Source of the DNA: Ophthalmolycus amberensis
Lineage: Eukaryota > Chordata > Actinopteri > Perciformes > Zoarcidae
Assembly (NCBI GenBank): GCA_024529925.1
Contig: JAFEUB010000771.1
Location: 204,190 to 268,189, forward strand
Reading direction: 5' to 3'
DNA length: 64,000 bases
The notes below the pieces were generated by a model. That model was not told where the DNA came from, made no database searches, and saw nothing but the letters and a program-made list of their open reading frames with translations. This document shows positions 12,801 to 27,800 of this stretch, piece after piece. Position 1 is the stretch's first letter. The number at the start of each line of letters is the position of its first letter. A program made the position numbers and the translations under genes.

Positions 12801-15800
12801 ATCTTAATGCATCAGTGTGACCCCTGCTCTGTATTCTAGCCGAGCAGAGCAATCTAGTCAAGGAATCATCCAAATTCATCAGTTTCCTTCAATTATGCAA
12901 GCAGGCCCGGTCAAAGCAAAGCACCACATCGCATCGCCACAGGACCGAGAGAGTCAGGCGGACACTCTTTGTCTTGTGAAGTGCAGACCTGCATGTTAAA
13001 AAGGAGGGTTCCCCCTTAAATTACATTCACCGCTGTAAACTGGAGAGAGGACCAAACGGCAACTGAGATGAGGGGGAAAAGTCATTGATTAGAGAAGAAT
13101 GGAAAGTGGAACAAAAGGAAGGAGGGGCACTTGTTTTCTTTCTTTAATGTCAGGATGCGATGGTGTATTGACCAGAGACTAATAAGATCACGATTAAAGC
13201 TGGAGCAGTGGAGCCTGTCCCCCGCCCCCCCCTCCCCCTCCCCTCCAACACATACATACAACAGCAATAACTAATGCAACACACATAAAAATGGCTATTA
13301 TTCATGGAGCAGCAAGCCAAATATTCATAAACCGAATATTAACGACTGAAGGTGTCAACAAATTAAAGCCCACAGGTGCCAACAAACCCAAACCTAGATT
13401 TACTGCATTTGCACGTTGAAGCTGTGGCTGTTTGATGCACTTTTCTGGCCAAGAATAGCTTTCAATGTAACAACCAAGCAGTCACATGCATACTGAAGCA
13501 TTGATATGTGTACACACACCCACCCCCCCCCCACACACACACACACACACCAAAAAAAGAAAAGGAAAAAACGCATTTATATTTCAGCGGTGGCCAGACT
13601 TGGGAACAGCCTTAATGAGTGAATGAGTCATCATTTTAAATCCCTCCACAGGAACTGCTAATAAGAATCCAGTTTGATGCGGCTCACCGTGTCCCATCTT
13701 TCTCTGCACGTTCAGCAGCAGTTCAGAGCTGGAATCCAGAAATATCTGTGTTCTGCTTTCCTGTTATTCCCTCCCTCCATCCATCCATCCATCCATCCAT
13801 CCCGTCTACATCCTGTCTCGAGTCCTGCTGGGACTGAGGAGGCACATGCCACCAGGCTCCTGACACTTTGCACTTTTTGTTCATCGGCGTGTGCATACGT
13901 GCGTGAATAAACCCTGTGTTAAGTATTCCCTCTACTATATTTTACATAGAATCAGCATTACAGCAACGAGAGGATACAATCTCTCCATTTGTAGTGATTT
14001 GTCCTTCCGTTTACACATAATGTGTCAGGAGGTCCGTGCACACACTATACATACCAGCGTGAGCGAACAATTTTGTATATGTTTATGAGTGTGTGAGAGT
14101 GTGTTGGCGTATGCGTGCACACCAGCGTGACTCACCAGGCCCGCAGACTAAACGCCTCCGGTAAGTCTGGGTTGACCATGACTGTTGAATTGAACGTAGC
14201 AGAGAGAGATCTGCCTCCAAAATCAGACAAGCGGGCTCCTTTGATGGCGACCACCGGCTGCCGAGAGCCGTCAAACTTCTCGGCCTGGAGAAGCAACAAA
14301 GTGTGTCAAAGACGTAATTGAGGAGAGAAAGATGGAGAACAATAGGTGGAAAAAGCAGTTATTGTCTCTTTAATGTTCGGTCTGTTTCTGCAGTTTGCAG
14401 GGACCAGAAAGTAATACAGCGGGTAAAATAAGTAGTGAACAAGTCACCACTTTTCTCAGTAAATATATTTCCAACGGTGCTATTGACATGAAATGTTCAC
14501 CAGATGTCGGTAACAACCCAAGTAATCCATACATACAAAGAAAACCAAAGAAATAAGTTCAGAAATTAAGTTGTGTAATAAAATGGAATGACACAGGGAA
14601 AAAGTATTGAACACGCGTACTGAAATGTATTTAATACTTCGTACAAAAGCCTTTGTTGGTAATGACGGCTTCAAGACACCTCCTGGATGGAGAAACGAGT
14701 CGCATGCATTGCTCAGGTGTGGTTTTGGCCCATTCTTCCACTTCAAATCTTGAAGGTTCCGTGGGCCTCTTCTATGAACTCTGATCTTTAGTTCTTCCCA
14801 CAGGTTTTCTATTGGATTAAAGTCAGCTGATTCTAGCAGTTGTTACCGACATCTGGTGAAAATGTCACGTCAATAGCACCTTTAGAAATATATTCACTGA
14901 GAGAAACGGTGACGTGTTCAATACGTATTTCACCCGCTGTACGTGGTATAGTTTGCTTTTATAATTGGACAACCTACAAGTTAATTTGAAAGTCGCTTCT
15001 GGATTTTGGCAAAGAGGAGGGATTAGCTCTCGCAGATTGAATGAGTTTAGAGAATAATAGCGCCATTTCGCGCAGTCGAGAGTTATTTAGCCTTCCGTCT
15101 CAAATCAGGGACTCTGGTCCAAAACACTCCTGAAGGTCACGAGAATGATGTGACCGGTCCAAATTCAACAGCCCAGAGAACCCAATCGAAAGCCTCTGTA
15201 TGCACGATCACACACACAGATGGATGGGCACCTTCATAAACACACGATTTATTACAGGATATCCCTGAATACAGAGTGAGTGAGAGAAAGATATTATTAC
15301 ATCCTCTCCCCACACTGTGACCGCAACCACTTTGCCAGTTGTGTCCATTAGGTTGAGGACCCTCTTGGAGACTTCTCTGCTGTTCTTCATAGTGATACGG
15401 GATACATCGTCCGCACTCTTGCACACTCCAATCACATCTACGGGCAGAGAGAGAGAGTCATTTTACACCTCCATCTACAGATAGCTCATGAATACAGGCA
15501 GACAAATAGTCTTAAGAAAGATAAAGACGTTGCATTACGTGAGGAGAGCCTTTTGAAATGTCTCCATGTGGTGTTCAGTGTAAATAAATGCCTCCTGGAT
15601 ACATTCTACATCGATGTGAAGTGGTATCACATAAGTAGTGAAGACCCCAAACACAGAAGAGTTGACACTCTTGTGATATTGCCGAGTCACAGTAGACCGA
15701 CATAAATGTCATAACCGGCTCGCTAACACCCAGGTCCACACTGCAAACCACAACAAACACTCAGTCATGTTTCCCGTCACGCTCAAGGCCGCAACACTTC

Positions 15801-18800
15801 ATTCAGGATTACGGCGCTGAAGAGCAGTCACTGCCGAGCTCTAAGAAGGTGTAGAGCCTGGCCTACCATGACTAATGTGAAAAACCTTAACCGAACAAGA
15901 CAAATTCATTCATAAAGTGCTTGTGTACTACGAACGGGCTCGTCACAAGGTTACTGAAATCAACGACAGTAAAAGATTAAATCAAGAATCTGTGCCGACA
16001 GGATTAATGCATCTCATTGCTACGACATGAGTTAGATAGTCTGTGTGTACAATTATATTTCTACGATTGAACCTTTAGTCTATAAATGACAAATGGTCAT
16101 GACTTTAAAAGAGTCTCCTTTTACATTTACAAAACAATTTCATCCATTTGAAACGCAGCCAAATGTAAGAAGCTGTAAGCAGCAGGGGTTTGTCATTTCA
16201 CTTGATGAATAACTTACAAGTTGCCCTCAGGAGTTTTCTTGTAGACAAACAAAGTTGTGTGAACTTTCAATGTTACTTTCCAACACACACTGTTTGGGAC
16301 TTGACAAATGTGTTGAATGCATTTTCTTATTAATGAAACATTTGCAAAGCAATTTTTTAATATTGCATTGTTTCCGTCCATGTTTTCGAGTGTACAGTCG
16401 TGTTCCTCGTCTTTGTCGCCGGATTGCCGAGGTTCTTTGCCGCCATCCGCCGATCACTGAATAGTGTGAAACATGCGGCCGACATATGTATTGCATTGTG
16501 TGTGACCCACTCGAAAAACATTGCTCCATAGCACTACTGCTTGTCACAGATTCCACAGGGCTCAACAATGATCACAGTTGTGTTGGTTCATGTTCTGCCC
16601 ATCATCTCATGGCGTCAGACCCATGCGTTGTAGAAAACGATTGGACGGAATTATAATAAAGTTTGCAAACCAGTCATTCTCTGAAAATCATCCTCCTGTC
16701 TGCTACTTCTGCTCACCTTTCTCTAAACTCTCCCCCCCTCCTCCTCAGTCTGCGCTCTCTCAGCCCCCCTTAATTCCATTATGATTGAGACGATGTCACC
16801 CACCTCTGAACTCCATTATCACCAGAGGAACAGGCTGACAGTTCTCATTACCGTGTCATAATCCCCTATTTAACAAAGGAGCAGGAAGAGCGGCGGTGGA
16901 GAGAGAGAGAGAGAGTGAATGTAGAGACAGACGACACATGTAACGCTGCCCAACGCAAACACACTCCTCCGGGTAGAGGCCGTTATTTTAGGAAGGTGAC
17001 AAAACGGACGTGTGATCACATGTGCAAACTGTGCTCATGGAAACTAGGGCAACGTGAATAAACGATCATTTATTCTGTGATCGGATAGCTCCTGGTTCAG
17101 ATTAAAATGCGAGCCAAATTTAGAAAACCATGTTTGTATTTCTCAAACATAAGTCCTCACCCTCGAACTTGCATACGGACCAAGACCAGTTTCTTAAAAT
17201 GACACCCTCTACAGAAACGTCATCGTCATACCATATGCATCATGTCACTGAAAATATTGAGCAGAGTGCCAAAAGCACACGTTGAATCGCTAATTTCAAC
17301 CCCAATCTGTACTTGGACCATCCTAATTTACCCGTCACCGAGATAAGACATTCCCGTCAGGCACAGAGGGCAGACACTGCAACTAACCTTCACGAAAACA
17401 GTGGAATGAGCGTTATCCTCGTTTTATCTCTCCTCTTTACCATATGCCTGAATTAACCTTCCCTCTGACCCCGTCATAACGCAGTCTTTCAGGACACCTG
17501 GTACGTAACAGACCGACACGTGCCTGTCCATTAACGGTGTTTTTTTAAATCTATAACTTGTAATTGCCTGCGTTGACGGAGCTCCTCTGAATGAATTGAG
17601 TTTAAAAAAGGACATCACAATTAACTCCATAATATATACAACTAAAGCTTACTGCAAAGTTAATATTTTGTTATCATTAACATGTCGGCAAATAGATGGA
17701 GATCTTTTTATTGGAGTAATTCGGCACAATCTTGTACAGTTCAGTAGTTGTGGGGAAACTCCAGGTCTGTATGCAGGTCGCTGTTGAGTATGTTCCTCTG
17801 TAGCATGCAACAGCGTTGAATCCCCTACTGTAGGCTATAATTTTCTCTCATTCAATATCTCCATGACCGCCTTTCATATTAGTTAGTCACGGACCGCTTT
17901 GCTTTAGAAAGACCTCGTTTAGCATTTCACTTCACCTCGAACCATTCCCTCTTTACTTCTGCGCCGCTCATCGGGAGCTGTACTAATTCATATTTCCCAA
18001 CAGTTCTGGGTCCTCCAACACCACCACTGTCACTACTGAGCTTATCATGTGCTGATTTCCGAAAGCAGGACCTGAAGCCCCACAGTGCGAAATTATTATT
18101 TCTCTTTGGTCACATTTTTGTGAATTAAATGGGTTTTTATTTCTTCTTTTTGCCCCAATTTCTGGGTTCAGGATTTATTTATCTTTTTCTCTATTATTGC
18201 AAGACAGAAAACAAAACACTAACGGAACAAAAAGAGGACGACATCAGAATCAGCTTTATTGGCCATGTGTGCTTACGCATACATGGAATTTGTCTCCGGT
18301 TTCCACTCCGCTCTCAATGTACAAACACAAATTTACAATAAACAAGAAAAATATATGTAGGTATAAACCGCACGCACGCACGCAGTAAGTGGTGGTACTA
18401 GTGTAGTATAACCTATTTATTGTTCATGAGAGCGATGGCCAGTGGAAAGAAGCTGTTCCTGTGTCTGGTGGTCTTGGTGTACAGAGCCCTGTAGCGCCTA
18501 CCAGAGGGGAGTGTAAGAAATTTGAACATTGAACTAGTGTGTTTAGTAGATATAATAAAAGTGTTTAATAATTCATAATTAAGAATTCATAATTAGTCAT
18601 AATCATAAGTGTATTGGGAATGCATCATTAAGATAAACAGTGTTTTAGGATTAGTAGCTAGAAGTAGAATTTGAGACATGAAGCTTTTGCCAAAGTTGCA
18701 GAAGTTTAACGTTTATACTGAAGGATTATCATAGAAGGGATTAAACCGTAACTGACAGTCATTTGAATGTGTTAGTGAGCTCAGGGACAGAAAGCCAGAC

Positions 18801-21800
18801 AGGCGAATACACTCCTGAAAGGTAGCCAATAGGAATTGGGATAAACGGAAGGGGAAGAGTTGCGAACGGCTATGAGGGCGGGAATAGAAGCGTTTTCTGC
18901 CTTTTTTTTTAGCGTGTGGTTGCCTGGGACGGCTGTGTCCTGGGACCAGAGGTAGTTTTTTCCAAAGTGGGTTAATATTGTAATATTTCATAGGAGTATG
19001 TACTCCAATGTTTAACTGTAATCGTACTTGCATCAGTGGGATTAAATCCTTTTAACTGTAAACCGGTTTTGGTAGTTATTATCACAGCGCGTCAACTGTA
19101 ACAAGCAGCTGGACGCACGTGTGATCAGGCCTCCTCGACGTTGGGGTGAGATTCATCCTCAACAGGAGGAGTTGGAACAGCTTGTGTCCAGGGTGTGATG
19201 GTCTGCAGTGATCTTTCCTGCACGTTTCCTGACTCTGGAGGTGTACAAGTCCAGGATGGAGGGCAGGCTGGAACCAATGATCCTCTCCGCAGACCTAACA
19301 ATCCGTTGCAGTCTGTTTCTGTCCTGCTTGGTGGCCGATCCAAACCACACAGTGATGGAAGAACAGAGAACAGACTGGGTGATGGCTGAGTAGAAAATAA
19401 TCAGCAGTTCCTGAGGCAGGTTGAACTTCCTGAGCTGGCGCAGAAAGTACAACCTCTGCTGGGCCTTTTTCCTGATGGAGTCGATGTTGGGAGCCCACTT
19501 CAGGCCCCGGAGATTGTGGATCCCAGAAACTTGAAGGTCTCCACAGCAGACAGTGTTGTTGAGTATGGTGAGGGGGGCAGTGATGGGGGGCTCCTCCTGA
19601 AGTCCACTGTCATCTCCACAGTCTTGAGCTTGTTCAGCTCCAGGTTGTTCTGACCACACCAGAGGACCAGCCGTTCAGCCTCCCGTCTGTACGCAGACTC
19701 ATCACCGTCCCTGATGAGGCCGATGACCGTTGTGTCGTCTGCGAACTTCAGGAGTTTGACCGTAGGGTCCTCTGAGGTGCAGTCGTTGGTGTAGAGGGAG
19801 AAGAGCAGTGGGGAGAGCACACATCCCTGGGGGGCGCCAGTGCTGATGGTCCGGGTGCTGGATGTGATTTTTCCCAGCCTCACCTGCTGCGTCCTATCAG
19901 TCAGGAAGTTTGTGATCCACTGACAGGTGGAGGCTGGCACAGTGAGCTGGGAGAGTTTGGATTTGAGTATTGCTGGGATGATGGTGTTGAACGCGGAGCT
20001 GAAGTCCACGACCAGAACCCTTGCATATGTCCCTGGGGAGTCGAGGTGTTGCAGCATGTAATGCAGTCCCATGTTGACTGCATCATCCACCGACCTGTTT
20101 GCACGGTAGGCAAACTGCAGGGGATCCAGCAGGGGTCCTGTGATGTTCTTCAGATGGGTCAACACCAGTCTTTCAAAGGATTTCATGACCAGACGTCAGG
20201 GCGACGGGCCTGTAGTCATTTAATCCTGTGATGGAGGATTTCTTGGGGACCGGGATGATCGTGGAGCGTTTGAAGCAGGAGGGGACTTCACACAGCTCCA
20301 GTGATCGGTTGAAGATCTTTGTGAAGATGGGGGCCAGCTGGTCAGCACAGACTTTCAGGCAGGAGGGAGACACACCGTCTGGGCCTGGTGCCTTCCTGAT
20401 CTTCTGTCTGTGAAAGAGCTGACTCACATCCTCTTCGCAGATCCTCAGTGCCGGTGGGGGGACGGTTGGGAGAGATGAGGAGGCAGGGGGTGTAGATGGT
20501 TGTTTGATGGGGCAGGTGGGGGGGTGAGGGTAGGCTTATCGAACCTGCAGGAGAAGGCATTCAGGTCGTCAGCCAGTTGGTGGTTGGCCTCAGTGGGGGG
20601 GGGGGGGGGGGGGGGGGGATGGTCTCCTGTAGTTGGCGAGTACTTCCAGGCCTCTCCAAACTGACGAGGAGTCATTGGCTGAAAACTTGTTCTTCAGCTT
20701 TTCAGTGTAGCTCCTCTTAGCTACCCTGATCTCCGTCGTCAATGTGTTTCTGGCCTGATTGTACAGGATCCTGTCCCCACTTCTGTAGGCCTCCTCCTTG
20801 GCCCGACGAAGCTGCCTGAGTTTTTCAGTAAACCAGGGTTTATTGTTGAATGTGCAGAAGGTTTTAGTCGGCACACACATGTCCTCACAAAAACTGATAT
20901 ACGATGTCAGTGTCAGTGAGCCCATCCAGGTCTGTAGCAGCAGCCTCAAAAACACTCCAATCAGTGCAGGCAAAGCAGGACTGTAACTCCAGCTTTGCCT
21001 CGTTGGTCCATCTCTTCACAGTCTTCACCACAGGCTTTGCAGATTTTAATTTCTGCCTGTAGGTCGGGAGAAGATGGATCAAACAGTGATCAGAGAGTCC
21101 CAAAGCGGCACGGGGTACTGAGCGATATGCGTCCTTTATTACAGTGTAGCAGTGGTCCAGTGTGTTTTTGTCCATGGTGCTACACTTAATGTTGTCTGTA
21201 TTTAGGCAGTTCTTTGCTGAGGTTTGCTCTGTTGAAGTCCCCAAGAACAATGAGCAGGGAGTCTGGGTGTTTATGCTCCATGTAGGTGATCTGCTCAGCC
21301 AGGTGTTGGAGAGCCTCGCTCACACAGGCCTGAGGTGGGATGTAAACACCGACCAGGATGAATGAGGAAAACTCCCGCGGTGAATAAAAAGGTTTGCAGT
21401 CTATGAAAAGTGTTTCCAAGTGAGGGCTGCATGATTCCTTTGACACTGATATCAGTACACCAACCTTCATTAATGTAGAAGCAGATTCCGCCTCCCCTCG
21501 GTTTCCCCGACAGCGCCGTTACGCGGTCCGCTCTGAGGAGTTGGAAGCCCGGCAGATGAAGTGCGCTGTCCGGGATGTGCTCACCGAGCCAGGTTTCAGT
21601 GAAGCACAGGGCGGCGGATCTGCTAAAGTCCTTTTTTGCTTTGTTGAGGAGCAGCAGCTCATCCATCTTGTTGGCCAGAGAGCGGACATTCGCCAGGTGA
21701 ATTGACGGGAGCGCAGTTCTGAGTCCCCGTCGGCGCAGGTTAACGAGCGCGCCAGCTCGCTTCCCTCTTCGGCGTCTCCGATAGATTCCGAGTAGAGCCG

Positions 21801-24800
21801 CTGCTCCCCCGACCAAAATGTCTGTAAAACTTCCTGGTTCGATGAAAACCGGCGAAACGGTTTGGCCAGTGGATAAACGGATGTTTAAAGGTTCCTCTCT
21901 GCTGAATGTGATCAGAGAGGGAGAGCTGGAAACAGGACAAACACACAAAAACAGAAAAAGTACGAGAGAGCGAAGTACCGAGGCTGCCATCGTCGGCGGC
22001 GCCAAGTTAGTCTGAACAGCGCACACAGGCCAGTTGACAACATTTTGACAAAGGTGAGGATTTGTGTGTTTGTATGAGTGTGTCTGAACTATAGAACACC
22101 ATCTAAGAAAGGAAATAAATGACCAAGTTGTTATATTTTTTTGATTGCTTGGTCCGGTTGTGTGTCGCACCCAGACCCTTATAGGAGGTGGCCCATTGTG
22201 AGCTTGATCCCTGGGGATGATTGGGCCCGTTTATTAGGAATTGAAGGAATAAGGCGACCCAGCCCTCCAGCTCCACAGGGAGCAGTCAGAGTACCCCCAA
22301 TGGAGCTCCAGCAGCCAGGGACAGTGCGGGGCGCGATCGTCATTGAGAATTCATATTAAGGTGGCGGAGTTGTTTTAGAAAGAAAAAAAGAAAAAAGAAA
22401 AGTAAAAATTAGAAAGATGCGGGTGTGTGAAGGGGTGACTACGTAAAAAGAATACAAAAAGGAAGATTTAATATTCATGACAAAAATCAATAAAGGACAA
22501 AAATGTATAAATAAATTGTATTTTCACTTGTGAATGAAACCAACAACTAACTAACGTGACAGTCAGCCTTACCTGCCATTTTTATGGGTGTAGATTTATG
22601 TAAATGCACAAATCTCATACATGCCCTCATGAACATATCAGAATTAAACAAGCAACAATCTATAGAGCGATGCCAGCCCAAGGGAGTCTATTAAGTCGAG
22701 TAAGCTGTCGAGCAAAACATTATCGACAGCCTTTTTACTCTTCACACAGATACCAACACAAGCCGCTTCCTCACCTGACCGGACGACTGCGCTACTCGCT
22801 GGGCTGTTGATGGTCTTTGCTAATGATTTTCAAAATCGATGTGAAATACATGGCATCCATTCAGGAGTGTGGTAAACATGTTCCTGTTACTTTCCACCAA
22901 AATCAATCTCTGAATGAATTTGTAGCAAAAAAAATTAAACACACGGTTGCTGGATCAGTTAATTTCCTAGTTTGGAGCGGGAGTGAGTCATGTCATCATC
23001 TGAGCCAACGCAGACTGTTGATTGGGTTTGACACATAGCTTTCTCAATCAGTTGATTATGAATGTTTGAGCCTTTGTTGCAAAGATGAGCATGTGAACAA
23101 AACAATTTAAAGCTTCACTGTTCTTACCCCAGCTGTCCTAAAGTGCTCACTCACTGTTACAGCTGAGATGGAATGACAGACGCCTTTTAGATCGCATCAC
23201 TGGTCGTATTGGGCACCTATGTCACAATATATGCAAAAAACTAAAATGTCTTCCTGTAAAACAAAACTAAACACGACATATGCTTACATAAGCTTGTACC
23301 AACCACTCTCAATCAATAATACGACATCCATTCAATCGATCTGCAATGTTTCGGGACAAGGCAGGCGAGTGTGGAGCCAGTCCTCTGTAGCTTCATATTG
23401 CTCGACATTCTAAGCCCGCACACTTTAGCGGTCCAATAAAATGCAAAAGGGTTGATTTTAAATCCCTCTTGTAACCGTACACCACTCAAATATTCTGTTT
23501 CACTGGGGGAATACTCACAGTACATAAGCTGAAGATGCTCTAATTTCTGTTTTACTGAGACTTTAAATCATTCTTTCATTGGTAAATGGTAGACATGTGT
23601 CTCGTTGGTGAAGATTCTTCTCTTACCGATGATGGTGTCCTTGTCTCTGTTCCCCAGCTCAGCGATGGGCACAAAGTCACAGTGCAGAACGGGGATGTCT
23701 TGACTGTCATCACATGGCACGATGGACGACTGAGCGTGGAGGGTCATCTCGTAGTCGTTCTTCAGCGTGGTGTACTGTTTGTTGGCTATCTTCAGGGTAG
23801 CCTTGGTGATGAAGTACACCTACGGGGAACGGGCGAGCAAGGTGAGTTAGACCCGATCGCACTAAGACCACTTTATAGATCCTGCAAAAAGGAAATTATT
23901 ACCACAACAAAGCTTCTGTTCCACCAAAAGCTTTTAATACCAAAATGAAAAAAACCTTGAGGTCCAGCTAAGATGCAGTGTCATATCAGGCCCATCACTT
24001 CTCTAATTCACCAGAAAATAAGTAGCAGCGAAGAGCAAGTCTGCTAACTAGCACAATTTATGCTCAATATGCGAGGCACACACACTTCCTCATTTGCTCT
24101 TCAAACTCTCCAATATCCCCTCTCACTGCTTCTCAGTTTGTCTCTATAGCTTACTCGTTCTGCTTTCCTTCCTCTCTCTCTCTGATTTACCCCACACAGA
24201 GATAGGAGCATGAAACTAATGTGATAAGCATTCCGGCTGCTCAGAGCCAGTCACACCCACTCACTGTTCTGTCAATACTCGGATCACGAAGGGAAGACGG
24301 ATTCATTCCTTTATTTATCTTCCGAGGGCAGAGGGCACAAATTGGATCTGGGGCCGTGTTGGGAGTCACTGCCAGTGGCTGATACCTGAGCCAGTGTGAC
24401 TAGCAAAATGATGGCCGGGGGTTAATTGAGTTATTAAGCTCTGTGGGCCAGACTGGGTTGAGCAAGAGCTTTAACATACAGGAACATGCAGAGGGCTTGT
24501 TCTCGGTGGTCAGACTGAGCGCAACCCAGTTTAGCACAAACAGTCTGTTGCATAAACAATAGCCTGAGCCGAGTGATAACTCAAAAATGTTGGCATCTCT
24601 CACCATCTGCATACAGATATATATTTATACACACACACATCTGTATCTTGCATTTTACTTTGTCACTTTATTGATGGTGTTTCTATTTGTTTAACCCCTT
24701 AATATCTACCGAGTGCTTGACTTCACGTGGAAAAGCATTACCACAAGGTCCATTTGATGGCTGCACTATTTCCTCATAAGTATTAATAAGGTTTTATCAA

Positions 24801-27800
24801 ATATGAATTGTTCCTTAATATTCATGATTATTTCAAGGATCCTACGGTGTATAATTTGCTTTGCAGGCCTCCAGCAAGGTCAGAAGTCAGCATTGCTGTC
24901 AGTTATGTAACAGCAGATGGAGCTGGTGGGCATTACATGCATTTCTAAAAAGGACAGTAAAGCAGATAGTTAGAAAAGATATATTAAAAAAAAGGACCCT
25001 GTGGATGAAAGATGATCTGTTAACGAATGCTACCTCCAAGAATTTGATATTCAGATCATTAATATAGCAACATATTTGCTGTAGGGTGTCCCTGTTCAGT
25101 GCAAAGACGTATTGTGGATTCCAGCTGAAGCGAATATGAAGCTTCGGCTGCCTGAATATTTCAAATTGACAGGCTTTTCAGAATGAAATTCCTACTTTGC
25201 GTTTAAACGGACAGCGTCTCCGTACTGAGTGGCGCCTGAGGGATACATCTTGGTAGTGACATTGCCAGGACACACGATGGCTACAAGCCTTCACGTGACC
25301 ACCACTAGGATCTAGATACTGACATAATTAGGCTAACTGGGATTGATGAAGCCTCATAGTATCTTTAGAATGCACTTCAGCGCAGAAGATTGGATTTTTT
25401 TTTCTCCCCGTATCTTCCAATGTAGTCGCTACAAATGGATCGCTTCAATTTCAGTATGGAGCGGAGGAGTGATGACAGTGACCCATACAAATTCTAATCT
25501 CAGTATCAATTACTTATGTTGAGGAGAACCTCTACAAACCCATCCGCCACGGTGAACACAGCCTGCAAGACAGGCAGCCATTTCTGATACAGTAAAAACA
25601 ACTTTAAGCCAACGCTTGCACAACAGCAAAAACAATACAGACAGCTTTGAAGTCTTCTCACGCTGCTCTCCACAGCATCCTCCATGCCTCATGAATCCAC
25701 TCAAATGCTCAATGTGTCTGAAACGCATATATTTCTGTAAAGTATTACAGCACTTCACAACATCCTCTAATACTTGCCTCTGGCTCATTCATTGGCCAGG
25801 AGTCCTGCAGGCATGAGAGGGTTTTGCAGAAGGGTTTATTATGTACCATTTTACCTCGGATAAATTAGTTGGAGGAGTTATGTGCATACAAAATGGATGG
25901 CTGAGAAAGTTACTCTGCAAGTAGTTTGTTTATATATTATGTAACGCAATACGTACAAAAGTTATCGTTTTTTAAGTGAAGTTTCAAAGAAGCTCTTATC
26001 ACTTCAAGTGAGGATGGATATGGGTGAGTGGGATTTGCTCACCTTGCCTTGCTCCACTAGAGAGAAAAACCTGTCCACCTCGTTGTTGAAGGCTGTGATC
26101 TTGATTTCTCCCTGTTGACGAGCACATTTCCATTAAACGGATAAAAACCAACGACGGCCATGTGTGACGTATGTTGACATGCATGCACGTGAAGAGATAT
26201 TGAGGTGTCTCCGCTCCTCTACTCACACTCTCATCCACCATCTCAAAGGAGAAGAGCTTGCCCTCTCCTCTGGAGTTACTCCAGGTGCGGATACTGGATT
26301 TGTTGGAGACTCGGGCTCTGATAGTCCACCTAAGGATGTACACGGGGCAGACACTTGTAATAATGAATCAGTGCTCACAAAGTACACGTCAACAAAACTA
26401 CACAACCGAAATGTCCCAGCATTTCCTACTCTTTTCCAATGAAAGCAGCTTGCAACACTAGCTTCAAAAGTTGGTAAATCTAGTGAGAAAGTTGTAGAAC
26501 ACCGATGCAGTAGGAAACATTGGCAGCCCTTCTGGTCTCCCTCCAAAGCAACTCCCCCAAAATTACCATTACACACGTAAAACTATCATATTTTAAAAGA
26601 AGTGATTTGACAGGCTTATTATAGTCTTTATAGCCAGGTTGTTCTTGTTGTTTGTTGGGATGGAAGAGAATTTCAACAGATGACAAAAACACACATTACC
26701 TTCCCTAGCTTTAAATGTTACTTCTGGTTAGTGGGCATGTTAACAAATGTTTTACTCGTCGATCATGTTTTCATCAACAGATTAATTTCATGTGAATGCA
26801 CACAGAACACTTAACAGAAAAAAAAAAAATAAAAAGATTACAAAAGCTTTTCTTTGACCAACAAATGTGCAACTTAACCACTTAGAGTTGCAGTCTAAAG
26901 GTCAGGGCGTACAATAAAGAACGCTGCAGAGACACTTGCTTCTTTGTTAATGAGCACCACACTCGGCTCACAGTCACCAACGAGACACACAAAAAAAAAA
27001 TCCCGAGTCTGTTTTTAAAGTTCCAGGAGAGGAAAGAAAAAGAAAAACGCATCCAGCAACTTTCTTTTCAAAGACTGAACGCAGTGTTGTACATCTGCCA
27101 ACTCCTGGTTGCATTTAAAATGTGCTTCTTGTTTCCGTTTTTAACAACAGCCAGCCAAGCTCGGCAGTTTATGCAGCAGTGAGCTTTTTGACTGCGTTGA
27201 TAATTGTGCAGTGGAGGATATTCATACCATAACTTCGCCTGCAATTAAATCCCCTATCATGAGAGCAGCTGCTGGCCCAGAGTGAACCCCATTCCCTGCT
27301 CAGTGTGGATAAGACTGCTACACCAAGGTTTATGGCAGCCAAAAGCCAATTATAGTCTGCTCTAGATGCTATTACTTAACACCAGCAGAATGGGATGAGA
27401 GAGCCATGCAAAGGGCCATGAAAGGCCATGTGAACATACACAGCATCCCTATATAATCCACCGAACGAAACACTTGGTGTCACACAAACTCTCGCACTTT
27501 TCATTTCACGCAAGCATACGTGGAGGAACCACAGCTGCTGAAGTCATCGGTTTTACTCACTGTAGGTACTCCCCAACTTCAAAATTAGAACAGTCATCAG
27601 TTTATTACAACACCTAGAGGCACAGTTATCTTTACAGCTTGCAATTTCAAACAGGGCTACGTTTATCACAGCCCATACATGGAGGGAGAGTTGACAGGGT
27701 ACCTTTACTCCGATCTGAAGAGCTACACCTTGCGCTTGTCTTTTTGTGGCCAACTTTAAGGTCAGAGACTTAAGCCAAATGAAACGATAAGAGGAGAAGG

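Larger units (their letters stand above)
18240..22010 (-). mobile_element. Rex1-like (CR1/L2 group) non-LTR retrotransposon, degraded
   Basis: Read on the minus strand. An endonuclease-like N-terminal part (near 21994-21190) contains SIHLANVRSLANKMDELLLL, CFTETWL and GGGICFYINEGW, then GDFNRANL and SDHCLIHLLP. A reverse transcriptase (20427-19160) has the fingers motif KAPGPDGVSPSCLK, FAYRANRSVDDAVNMGL, VDFSSAFNTIIP, STGAPQGCVLSPLLFSLYTN and the catalytic LKFADDT. The C-terminus LPSGRRYRALYTKTTRHRNS lies at 18510-18430 and the 3' end reads AATAAAGCTGATTCTGAT. The FSSAFNT block is typical of fish Rex1. Several frame shifts and a G24 run break the frame, so it is inactive. A solo LTR splits its 3' part. 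Confidence 0.88.

Noticed and set aside
18512..19164. Treating this as part of the LINE 3' UTR
   Set aside because: LINE coding sequence resumes on both sides and GGAG duplications mark an insertion.
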